From positions 1 to 50,471 of the forward strand of contig NZ_BBDM01000018.1 in assembly GCF_001316245.1 (NCBI RefSeq): DNA of 50,471 nt, in the 5' to 3' direction. The stretch comes from Vulcanisaeta sp. JCM 14467 (lineage in GTDB: Archaea > Thermoproteota > Thermoprotei > Thermoproteales > Thermocladiaceae). The notes beneath the pieces are model-generated. The model did not search any database. It was not told where the DNA came from and worked only from the letters and a program-made list of their open reading frames with translations. This document shows, one piece after another, positions 1 through 7,107 of this stretch (position 1 is its first letter; each line of letters opens with the position of its first letter). Position numbers and translations under genes: made by a program.

Positions 1-1
1 C

Positions 2-157
2 CTGGTCGTGGACGCAATACCAATGAGAGACCCAGAATTCTGGATAGACCAACCACCACCAAGGAAAGACCCAGAACTGGGCATTGGGACCAGGGTAGCA
101 TGGCAAACACCAATACACAGGGAAGCCGTGAGGAAGGCACTACAGGAATTGACATGA
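2..157 (+). CDS. C-terminal end of an archaeal AAA-type ATPase (cut by window edge)
   Basis: Only the last 51 codons are inside the window, read in the frame beginning at base 2. The tail contains the segments WIDQPPPRKDPELGIG and VAWQTPIHREAV, which match almost residue for residue the tail of the ATPase that ends at 44222 (APPPERDPELGIG, VAWQTPIHREAI). The identification therefore rests on that complete paralog, which carries Walker A and B motifs. The function of this ATPase group in archaea is not settled; many sit beside nucleases or toxin-like genes. Here it is followed after about 165 bases by a toxin-antitoxin-like module. The rest of the gene lies upstream of the window. Confidence 0.7.
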   Translation: MVVDAIPMRDPEFWIDQPPPRKDPELGIGTRVAWQTPIHREAVRKALQELT

Positions 158-322
158 ACACAAAAACCATCAAGAAGTCAATGCCAAAGCTGACAATGAA
201 GAAACGCATTAACGCCAGGCTACTTGAGACCTTCCCAGCCGTTATACCCTTAACGATGACCTCGCCAGGAATACGGCGGATAAGGCTTATCAAACCTGGA
301 AGGAGATTTTAACGACACCGTG
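158..322. other. Short gap with promoter-like sequence before the module
   Basis: No convincing gene. Small open frames exist on both strands but their composition is unlike the neighbours. The stretch around 284-296 (GGCTTATCAAACC) could serve as a weak TATA element about 30 bases before the ATG at 323. Confidence 0.3.
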
Positions 323-646
323 ATGGCTCAGGTAGTGACAGTAAGCACCGGGGATGCATGGGCAAGTAACGCGCCGTTTAGCATCGCAACCAACTCCGGG
401 CCGCAAGCGCCCACGCTGGTAATAAGTAGGGCATACTACGATGCCTCCGTCGAAGTAGTATCCATCAGGTTCAGGGACAGCGAGGTTAAGTACGTCATCG
501 AGGGCACTGGGAACTTCGCAATATTCGCCGACGAACACGGCATATGGGGCATCGACCTAGAAGTCAAGAGGTGGGTAAACAACCAGGGAGAGGTCATTGA
601 CGTGTTCAGGAGAATCAAAGTGGATGTTTATGGTAACACCACTTAA
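323..646 (+). CDS. DUF2283-like small protein, first gene of three-gene module (copy 1)
   Basis: About 107 residues from the ATG at 323 (a GTG three bases earlier is possible). The middle part, YYDASVEVVSIRF followed by FAIFADEHGIWGIDLE, has the DUF2283 pattern: a strand with a Tyr-Asp, an alternating hydrophobic strand, a Gly-rich turn, an acidic residue followed by Gly-Ile-x-Gly-Ile-Glu-like ending. DUF2283 proteins are small beta-rich proteins that often sit beside DUF4258 genes and are proposed antitoxins. An N-terminal stretch of about 30 residues precedes the domain, and a similar extension is visible, frameshifted, in the second copy at 29657. The next gene starts inside the end of this one, so the two are probably co-translated. 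Confidence 0.5.
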   Translation: MAQVVTVSTGDAWASNAPFSIATNSGPQAPTLVISRAYYDASVEVVSIRFRDSEVKYVIEGTGNFAIFADEHGIWGIDLEVKRWVNNQGEVIDVFRRIKVDVYGNTT

Positions 647-1013
647 CGTAGAAATCCTAAGCAGCCAACCAGGCATAATCGAGGTCGAGGATCACATAAC
701 CATTAAATACAGGATAATCAGCGTCAAAGCCGCCAAGGTCGGCGAGGGATACGGAATAACAGCCACCATCGACATAGAGGCCAGATTTAACAAACAGCCA
801 CAACAGGTAATCGGCCCATGCAGCGCCAACGCACCATACAGACCCACCCCATTTAGGCTGGTTGAATTAGCCCACGCAGTGGTTAAGGTCGACGGGAGGG
901 TGTTCGAGGTCTATGCCGAACCCATAGCAGTAGCGGTTGCTGACGGCTTCATAACAACCACGGGCGAGCCATGCGTAGCCATACACACGGCAATAGGCTG
1001 GACTGCCAAATAA
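630..1013 (+). CDS. Unrecognised beta-rich protein, middle gene of three-gene module (copy 1)
   Basis: I do not recognise the family. From the ATG at 630, overlapping the previous gene by 17 bases, it gives about 127 residues with no membrane segment. The N-terminal half alternates hydrophobic and polar residues as in a beta sheet. It aligns with the middle gene of the second module (29941-30312): LNVEILSSQPGIIEVEDHIT here against LDFEIISMKPMVIKAVADDE there, followed in both by a Gly-Tyr/Asn-containing turn and another long strand pair, then a Pro/Cys-containing loop (IGPCSAN against GPQCSPV). Finding the same gene between the same partners twice argues that it is a real component of the system rather than a chance ORF. 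Confidence 0.55.
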   Translation: MVTPLNVEILSSQPGIIEVEDHITIKYRIISVKAAKVGEGYGITATIDIEARFNKQPQQVIGPCSANAPYRPTPFRLVELAHAVVKVDGRVFEVYAEPIAVAVADGFITTTGEPCVAIHTAIGWTAK

Positions 1014-1285
1014 CATACTCAACACACGCCATAATCAAGCACAGAACAGACGTGACAAGGTACACCGGGCCAGAAACACTCAACACCATAGCAAGCAAAG
1101 CACACGCAATATACGAACACGGCACACCAGACGAAGTACCAGACAGACCTAAAGGCATCGAAATCGAGAGGAGGAGGGCAATCGTCAAGTACAGGTGCAA
1201 GACATTAAAAGTCGTAATAGTCAAAACCATCAAATGCCTAACAATAGTCACAGTATTCCCAGACCCAGGGAAAAGACCAGACTAG
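971..1285 (+). CDS. DUF4258-like putative RelE-fold toxin, third gene of module (copy 1)
   Basis: The recognisable part begins near base 1013 with ITYSTHAIIKHRTD, matching the DUF4258 start pattern (strand, then His-Ala and a basic helix), and ends with paired strands around LKVVIVKTI and LTIVTVFPDP, as in DUF4258/RelE-like proteins. The family is usually interpreted as mRNA-cleaving toxins of type II systems. The true start is unclear: the ATG at 971 lies deep inside the previous gene, and the codon matching the start of the second copy would be a CTG near 998. Either way it overlaps the middle gene, indicating coupled translation. Homology to 30343-30669 supports the call; the family assignment is by pattern only. 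Confidence 0.5.
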   Translation: MRSHTHGNRLDCQITYSTHAIIKHRTDVTRYTGPETLNTIASKAHAIYEHGTPDEVPDRPKGIEIERRRAIVKYRCKTLKVVIVKTIKCLTIVTVFPDPGKRPD

Positions 1286-1556
1286 AACTACGAGAATAAT
1301 CCACGTCGCACCAAGACACCACCTACACATCGGCGGCGTAAAATATGTCGTAAAAAGCATAGCAGAAAGACTCACCAAAATGGGCCACGAAGTAACAGTA
1401 CTAACCAAAGAACCACTAGTAGAAGCACCACGGGAAGTACTTAGGGACTTCACACTAAAGAGGTTCAATGCTATATACCTGCAGGGTTGGTTAATTCATA
1501 AGAGGCAGGTTTTGGTTTTCTGCGCCGTGCTTAGTGTGGTTGATTTTGTTAGGTGA
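1283..1556 (+). pseudogene. N-terminal fragment of a GT4-type glycosyltransferase
   Basis: Reading 1283-1556 gives RIIHVAPRHHLHIGGVKYVV followed by a helix and MGHEVTVLTKEP, the classic first beta strand, Gly-Gly-Val loop and second strand of GT-B fold family 4 glycosyltransferases. There is no normal start codon in frame and the reading stops after about 90 residues, where a full enzyme would need about 350. The similarity fades after about residue 60. The fragment touches the end of the module and faces the LAGLIDADG-like gene on the other strand, so an insertion or recombination event probably removed the rest. Confidence 0.55.
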
Positions 1557-1608
1557 GGTTTGCGGTGGGTCTTTATGTTTGACGAGGCACAGAGGGCAGG
1601 TCAAGAAA

Positions 1609-3117
1609 CTAGTTACTTAAGCCCAGGGAGTTAAGGGCTTTGATGAGTAGTTCCCTGTCCTCGGGGTTGCAGATGATCACTGTGCCCCACACGACCTTGC
1701 GGACCTTGATACCGAGCTTGGTGAGCTCGTCCCTGAGGCCCTTAGCTGCCTCCGAGTTGCCTAGGGAAATTAGTAGGCAGGTCTCCGTGTACTCATAGCC
1801 CCTACCATTACGGGCCCTGGCCGTGTACACGTGCCACCTCCTGATGCTGTACCTCCTTAGTACGTTAATGACCTCGTCGATGCTGGGCAGTCTCCTCGGC
1901 TCGCCGTAAAACCTCTCGTAAAGCCCGAGCATCCTCAGGATTCGCTTCGTGTCCTCGATTGGTACGTAGATCTCGAACTCACCATCACGCCTACTCAGGG
2001 TAACGCCGAACCCGGCGGCCCTAAGGTCGTTGAAGATTGCCATGGCCAAGCCCTCGTCACTCGTGGACTTGGCTAGGTACCACCCACGGCCCATGTTGTG
2101 CTTCCTAAGGATCAACTCATGACCAAGCACGTTGATGATCGGGTACTTGGCATAGGTGAGGCACGGTGTGGAGTATCTAGCTGCCTCGACCAACTTGGTT
2201 ACTCGCTCAGTGAGCCCATAGGCAGGCCATGCATTGGCCAAACCAACGATGTCGCCAATCACCAAGGCCTTCACGGGGCACGTCACGTAGTGCTCGCTGT
2301 CTCTAGCCGAGGAACCGCCGAAGAAACGACCAGAACAACCATAAACACCGCACAGGAACTCATCCATAAACCTCCTAACAGGCTCATCAACAACAAACGA
2401 AAAACCAATATCAAAAGAACCCCTACCAACATGGCCCAAAACCCCGTCACCCGCAAACCAACCAAACAACGAAGCCTTACCCAACAACCCATTAATGGCA
2501 TAGTAGATAAATCTGACCTGTTTCCTCACCTTGATGCTATCCCAATTATTTAGGGCGTCCTTAAGCCAGTTAATTAGGTAATCAGGTACCTTAGGATTGT
2601 TAAGGAGCGCTTGTGCCTTTTCTTTATCTACGATGAACTTGCCTATTTTGTCTCTTAACTTCCCAGTTATTTCTATAATGTGCTTAAATGATATGTTTAC
2701 TTTGGTCTTACCTTCGCTGACGGTTATGTATATGTAATCCTTAACCCTATCTATATTGAGGTAATTGATTAGGGTTATCAGTAGTGTGGCGGCTAGTCGA
2801 GGGTCTGGTGAATTTAGTGCTATGGCATACGTACTACCGAACTTTACGGGGGATACGTCACTGATAAGGAGTCCGGCAAGTATTTGGTCGGCATTATTAA
2901 TCGTAACGTTAGTCGTGACAAAGGCGTGCAGTGAAAATCCACGTAGGTAATGCATCCTTGTACCTAAAGCGGATTTCTTGGGTTCGACGTTGTTTTCGTT
3001 CTTAATCTTATCCCAGTTACTTAGTATTTCCTCTTTGATTTTCGTCAGTGCATTAACTAGTTCTTCAACTGTGACTGTGCCGTTATTACCCAAGTTAAGT
3101 GGGTTGTCTTGGAGCAT
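1609..3117 (-). CDS. LAGLIDADG-like protein, possible free-standing homing endonuclease relative
   Basis: Intact 502-residue frame. Two stretches resemble the LAGLIDADG helix: ILAGLLISDVS near residue 83, with a following NSPDPRLAATLL helix like the usual 'D-P-x-L' segment, and LFGWFAGDGVLG near residue 215. Each keeps the acidic residue that binds metal in the family. The C-terminal 130 residues contain further alpha/beta repeats around GFGVTLSRRDGEFEI and GIKVRKVVWGTVII. It is much longer than a minimal enzyme of about 200 residues, and Thermoproteales carry expanded repeat families of large proteins (PaREP-type) that it may belong to. It is one of the few long frames here without a frameshift. 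It lies between a broken glycosyltransferase and S30e, consistent with a mobile or inserted gene. Confidence 0.4.
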   Translation of the reverse strand: MLQDNPLNLGNNGTVTVEELVNALTKIKEEILSNWDKIKNENNVEPKKSALGTRMHYLRGFSLHAFVTTNVTINNADQILAGLLISDVSPVKFGSTYAIALNSPDPRLAATLLITLINYLNIDRVKDYIYITVSEGKTKVNISFKHIIEITGKLRDKIGKFIVDKEKAQALLNNPKVPDYLINWLKDALNNWDSIKVRKQVRFIYYAINGLLGKASLFGWFAGDGVLGHVGRGSFDIGFSFVVDEPVRRFMDEFLCGVYGCSGRFFGGSSARDSEHYVTCPVKALVIGDIVGLANAWPAYGLTERVTKLVEAARYSTPCLTYAKYPIINVLGHELILRKHNMGRGWYLAKSTSDEGLAMAIFNDLRAAGFGVTLSRRDGEFEIYVPIEDTKRILRMLGLYERFYGEPRRLPSIDEVINVLRRYSIRRWHVYTARARNGRGYEYTETCLLISLGNSEAAKGLRDELTKLGIKVRKVVWGTVIICNPEDRELLIKALNSLGLSN

Positions 3118-3191
3118 CTCACATCCATATGGTTAAATTATCTTTTTGGTTTATAAGTTACTTTCAGCATTGAGGTAGAATGATGAGTAAA

Positions 3192-3199
3192 ATTTAAAT
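3192..3199 (+). promoter_or_regulatory. TATA box of the S30e gene
   Basis: ATTTAAAT preceded by a purine-rich GTAAA stretch that could be the TFB element. Its centre is about 25 bases before 3221, where transcription would be expected to start, so the S30e transcript should be nearly leaderless. Confidence 0.55.
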
Positions 3200-3230
3200 T
3201 GAATCATTGTATCATGTCTCTTGGGGATAG

Positions 3231-3391
3231 GTTACGCCAAGCCACGGCAGCCTTACGAAAGCGGGCAAGGTGAGGAGTCAGACGCCTAGGATTCCGCCTA
3301 AGCTAGGAGGAATCTTATTCCTAGGAGGAGGAATAGTCGTAATTATAGGCGTTTGTTGTTTAGGCTTGGTCAGGGTCAGCAGGTTTCGTGA
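3231..3391 (+). CDS. rps30e: Small ribosomal subunit protein S30e (frameshifted)
   Basis: The reading [20 protein letters not shown] is a clear archaeal S30e N-terminus. It then loses frame at about 3306 and resumes one frame over as [18 protein letters not shown], ending at a TGA at 3389-3391, which is the basic C-terminal part of S30e. The break sits at AAGCTAGG, where AAGCCTAGG would restore the protein, i.e. one C of a CC pair is missing. The start is also odd: the codon before CCA is ACG, preceded by GTT and then an in-frame TAG, so there is no ATG, GTG or TTG in frame. Either a second base is missing near 3221-3233 or the start is non-canonical. S30e is a component of the 30S subunit in archaea. 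It was too short and broken to show up as an open frame. Confidence 0.8.
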
Positions 3392-3407
3392 TTTGCTTGT
3401 TTAAAAT

Positions 3408-3447
3408 CGTTTTCTTCTTCCTTCCTTGTTTTCTTTGTTATTTTATT
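3408..3447 (+). terminator. T-rich transcription terminator after S30e
   Basis: A pyrimidine stretch with several T runs (TTTTCTTCTTCC, TTGTTTTCTTTG, TTATTTTATT) follows the S30e stop codon by 16 bases. Runs of T on the coding strand are the usual archaeal termination signal. Confidence 0.45.
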
Positions 3448-3460
3448 CGGTTTGGGGCGT

Positions 3461-3472
3461 AATATATATATA
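3461..3472 (+). promoter_or_regulatory. TATA box of the small peptide gene
   Basis: An AT-alternating stretch, AATATATATATA, centred about 30 bases before the ATG at 3497. This argues that the ATG at 3497, not the TTG at 3452, is the start and that the message is nearly leaderless. Confidence 0.5.
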
Positions 3473-3496
3473 TCAGTTGAAATAAGTGAATTATGT

Positions 3497-3798
3497 ATGA
3501 GGTCTACAGGCTTTGGTAAGGTGCGTGGGAAGGAGGTTGTTGAGGCTGTGGTTGCAATGTCAATAATGCTGCTTTATGTTTTCGCGGCGCCAGCAGTAGG
3601 CATACTTACTGGTGGTATAACTTTGGGGGCGATAGCTGCTGCAGCGACTTTCTCGCTGGTCTTTCAACTGGGATTGCTATCTGGTCGTATTTTGGAACTT
3701 GCGCCTACGCAGGATACTTAATATACCACTATGGTTGGAATGCGTTTAATAATCCAGCACCTTGGGTCTGTGGTGCTGTTACTGTAGGAATTGCTTAA
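3497..3798 (+). CDS. Small hydrophobic Cys-containing peptide, bacteriocin-like (frameshifted)
   Basis: Unrecognised at sequence level. The ATG at 3497 starts a short basic segment (KVRGKEVVEA) followed by a strongly hydrophobic Ala/Gly-rich stretch (VAMSIMLLYVFAAPAVGILT). The frame breaks somewhere in 3630-3690 and continues as GIAIWSYFGTCAYAGYLIYH, then NPAPWVCGAVTVGIA and a stop at 3796-3798, giving about 100 residues in all. The second part has two Cys spaced about 26 residues apart and is rich in Gly, Trp and Tyr. Length, composition and the next two genes (a membrane metalloprotease starting 10 bases after the stop and a DUF95-type membrane protein) resemble bacteriocin or circular-bacteriocin loci. 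It could equally be an ordinary small membrane protein. Confidence 0.5.
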
Positions 3799-3808
3799 TG
3801 GTGAATTA

Positions 3809-5221
3809 ATGCCTCGATTGGGTCGGTTAAAAATAATTTATCGCTTATTTCTTGGTATCTTGATATTCGTGATCGTATTCCTCTCGCTTATTTATTCAAC
3901 TCCTTATTTATCTAGCATGAAGTTTCCGCCCATCATAAACTTCATCATAGGTACTACACTTAGTCTCTTGTTTATTGCATACATTGAGCATGAGGTGTAT
4001 CATAGGGAGTTTAGTTCGGTAAGGGACGCGTTGCTGAGGAGTAGGGCGGTTAATACCATCATGTTATTCTCGGTTTTACTTACTGCTGAGTTATCAACAC
4101 TAATATTCCTTAGCCTTTATTACTTACGTGGTCTTTCGTTGGGTTTCTTCCTTGGTGTTGTTGCTGCCTATTTCGTGTTGTCGATGTTGGTGAATGATGC
4201 CCTGATCTACGTATACGTCAGGGGCTTTGGTTCTCGTGTTGGTAGATACATTGTTGTTCGATTGATAAGTGACGGTAAGTATAATGGTTTTACGATGAGT
4301 ACGTTATACCATGACTTCATAATTGTCATGCATCCCGAGCGGTACGATGGAGGTGTTGTTGACCTTATTAATGCCCATGAGGGCTGCCATGCCATGTATA
4401 AGCATGCCCTGGTTCTCGGTGCCGTCCTGTTCCTTGGGGTTTCGTTGTTGGTTTACTTTGGTGTGCGTGGTTATTCGATGGTTTGGACTGGGGTGCCTCT
4501 TTTGGCTGTGTTGCTTCTTGTGTTGGCTAGGTCCCTTGAGTTGCATGCTGATAGGGCTGCCTACGATAGGTTGGGTCCTAGGTCCCTGGATTACTTCAGG
4601 ATGGTGCTTGGGTCGCTTTTTGGTGTTGATGATGCTAGGAGGGCGCCGATTAGGTCGAGGGTTACGCACCCGGGTAGGAGGGATTTGGTGTTGTTGAGGG
4701 GTGATGTGATTGGTGCCTATGCGCCCTGGGAGTTCCCGCTACTTGCGTCCTTGTTTGCTGGTTTCCTCGTGGTTGTCCCTGCGTATGATTTGCCTGGTGC
4801 TTATCTTAGGTTGGCGTTGCTTATTTACGTGGGGGTCGTCATTGGTTCATTCTTACTAACCATATTGCTCGGTGTCGTTTTTAGGCCTGTTGTTAGGTTG
4901 TTTAGTGGGGACTTGGGTGATGAATCTGTCGTGAATCTCTCCATGATGGGTGCATCGGTATTTACAGCGGTTTTTGCTGCATCTCCCGCCCTATACTTAG
5001 TTTATCATGTGTGGCTTTACTCAAATATTACGGCCGCATTAGTTTCGTTTTTGCTTTTGTCGTTGGTTTCTTGGCTTGTCCTGCGTAGTGTTGGTCGTGC
5101 CTTTGTGGTTGCCGTTGTCCTCACGGTGGTATTTATTGCCCTGAATTTCCTGCTATATTCAATGCTGTCCCTTGCCCATGCCCTTTATGTGCATGTGTTG
5201 TTTAGGGGTGGTTCGTATTAG
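3809..5221 (+). CDS. Multi-pass membrane metalloprotease of the M48/M56 type
   Basis: About 470 residues from the ATG at 3809 (a TTG at 3791 would overlap the peptide gene). The zinc site is visible: HEGCH, an HExxH motif at about residue 190, and RSLELHADRAAYDRLG at about residue 240, which supplies the third ligand Glu as in M48 (HtpX/Ste24) and M56 enzymes. At least two hydrophobic helices precede the motif, two lie between the motif halves, and five or more follow. M48 enzymes cut membrane or membrane-near substrates, often maturing peptides or degrading misfolded proteins. Its position immediately after the small hydrophobic peptide gene suggests that peptide as a candidate substrate, which is inference. 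Confidence 0.7.
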   Translation: MPRLGRLKIIYRLFLGILIFVIVFLSLIYSTPYLSSMKFPPIINFIIGTTLSLLFIAYIEHEVYHREFSSVRDALLRSRAVNTIMLFSVLLTAELSTLIFLSLYYLRGLSLGFFLGVVAAYFVLSMLVNDALIYVYVRGFGSRVGRYIVVRLISDGKYNGFTMSTLYHDFIIVMHPERYDGGVVDLINAHEGCHAMYKHALVLGAVLFLGVSLLVYFGVRGYSMVWTGVPLLAVLLLVLARSLELHADRAAYDRLGPRSLDYFRMVLGSLFGVDDARRAPIRSRVTHPGRRDLVLLRGDVIGAYAPWEFPLLASLFAGFLVVVPAYDLPGAYLRLALLIYVGVVIGSFLLTILLGVVFRPVVRLFSGDLGDESVVNLSMMGASVFTAVFAASPALYLVYHVWLYSNITAALVSFLLLSLVSWLVLRSVGRAFVVAVVLTVVFIALNFLLYSMLSLAHALYVHVLFRGGSY

Positions 5222-5255
5222 GGGCGTTTACGCTGTTTTGGGCGGTGAAGCTATT

Positions 5256-5713
5256 ATGTGGGTTGGTGTTGTGGGTGGTGTTTTGCTGGGTTACGTCTTT
5301 TCTCATGCGTGTGTTTACATGCCGTGTATGACGTGTCGCCGCTGGGCTTACTCTTAATAATTATTATTAGGAATGCGTCTTTTGCGTTGGTGGTCTTCCT
5401 AGTTAGTTATTCGTTGTTCATTGCCTATTTCGTGTTGTTTGTTGAGGGTTTGTATGTTGGGTTCTCCGTGTCCTTCACTGTGAGGAGTCTCATGGCCTTA
5501 ATACTCCTGCTTCCACACGGAGTTATTGAGTTACTCGGTTACTCGTTGTTTGCGTTGGCTGGTGTTAAGTACCACAGCGGTGACGTGGGTTATTTGAGGC
5601 TTCTCGTCCTTGGGATTGCCGCGATTGTGGTTGCTGCGTTCGTAGAGGCCTTCATATCGCCGTCAGTAGCAAGGTATCTGTTCGGTAGGGCTCTATGCGG
5701 TGTCGTTATTTAG
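5256..5713 (+). CDS. SpoIIM/DUF95-type integral membrane protein (frameshifted near its start)
   Basis: Starts at the ATG at 5256 with WVGVVGGVLLGYVFSH, a first membrane helix; the frame is lost near 5320 and continues as VSPLGLLLIIIIRNASFALV. The later part shows the DUF95 signature: a hydrophobic helix after an Arg-Asn-Ala segment, LLLPHGVIELLGYSLFA with the conserved Pro-His-Gly-x-x-Glu, and a last helix ending VVAAFVEAFISP. DUF95/SpoIIM proteins occur in sporulating bacteria, in many archaea of unknown function, and as a hallmark maturation or immunity component in circular bacteriocin clusters. It follows the metalloprotease by 35 bases on the same strand and is probably co-transcribed. 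The family call is fairly secure; the bacteriocin role is not. Confidence 0.6.
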
Positions 5714-5761
5714 CCTTGGTGCTTTGTTGTTTTAGTTTTGGTGAGTGATTATGTCGTGTGA

Positions 5762-7107
5762 TTAGCCCGTAAAGGTTTGTGGTGTTGTTTTGTAGGTGGT
5801 GCAGTGGCTTAGTGCGCACTGTGTGTAGATGATTGTGTTGTTGCCTGTGTAGTCCATGTATAGGCTTGGTCCTAGGTCCCCGCTTATCTCTGACCACGTG
5901 AACCTTGTGGTCCTGGTTATTACCTCGCCGTTAACTGCATTAACTATTATTATTACCTCGGGTAGCATACGTAACCACTCGCCGTATAGGTTAGTGCGAA
6001 GGGGCTTGCCAGGATTAGGAAGTAATTGCCCAGTAGGTGTATTGCGCCGGCGCTGAAGGAGTGAATCTCCACGGCATAGCCCGGCGCGCACCAGGGTGGT
6101 TTGTAGCTCCATATGGCCTTCCTCACGAGTACCGTGCCGTTTGGGACCACCGTGTCCATGATGAGCGTGTTATTGCTCATCATTAGTATTATGGCTTTGT
6201 CTCCGTAGGTTGTTACCGAGGTTAGGTAGCCCGTTATTGGTATTGACCAGGTCTCGTTGGTCACTATGTTCGTGCCACATATGCGAGATCCGCATAGATA
6301 GATCACGGTGTTGTTTATCATGCCGTAAACCCTGGCGATGCTTGGTATTGACGTAATGAATGCGCTCCTTAACGTCTCGCCGTTTGTTCTGTTTAGTAGG
6401 TATATGTGTATTGCCTTGTTGCATGGTATGGTCATTAGTACGTACTTAGTGCCTTCGTTGATTCCCACATTTCCCGTGGTGTTGTATGGGCCGCATATTT
6501 TGGTCAGTGTTTGGTTCCAGACTAAAGTGACGTATGGTGGTGAGTTGCTTAGTTTGTAGTGAATCACGGTCATGTTGTTGGTTGATGGTGGGAATATCAG
6601 TACGTACATGTGGTCATTAAGTGCGTTGACTATGACGCTATAGTATGGTGTGGTGGTGATTATTGTGGAGTTTATTATATCGCCAGTTAATACGTTTATC
6701 ATGGTCGCATTCACGATCGTTGATAATACGAAACGTTTAATCGAGTTGGAGTAGTAGTTGTATTGATTATATGTTATGAGGAATAGATCATTATTAACCA
6801 GGGAGAAGGCGATTAATGGCTGTCCAAGGTTATCTACGTTTACCGTCCATAATACCTTACCATTGATCGTATTGACGCCCTTAATGGTTATCCTAGTAAT
6901 TAATACGTGGAGTGATGGTAGTACGTACTCCCTATATAGGATTGCCTCATTATTTCTCACGGCGACTAACTGGTATGGGCCTATACTCAGTGTTCCCGTG
7001 TATGGGAGTGGGCTGCCGAGTATGTACGTGTACGTTAGATAGCCGTCGAGTATTGCCAGTGCTATTATGGCGATTAGTAGTGCATTACGGGTTAATCGCC
7101 TACCCAT
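5762..7107 (-). CDS. Surface-anchored PQQ-repeat (beta-propeller-like) protein, paralog 1 (frameshifted)
   Basis: Starts at 7107 with a basic N-terminus and a signal-anchor helix (NALLIAIIALAILDGYLTYT). The body has repeats with the quinoprotein-type pattern, such as GVNTINGKVLWTVNVD and NVLTGDIINSTIITTT, each a short 'x-x-G-x-x-x-W/T' turn between strands, as in proteins that fold into beta propellers. Many Asn-x-Thr/Ser sites suggest surface glycosylation. The frame shifts near 6000 and resumes at LYGEWLRMLPEVIII, ending at 5762, for about 450 residues. The start codon overlaps the stop of the paralog upstream (7107-8581) by one base, so they form an operon. A role is unknown; extracellular binding or sensing is a guess. 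Confidence 0.55.
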
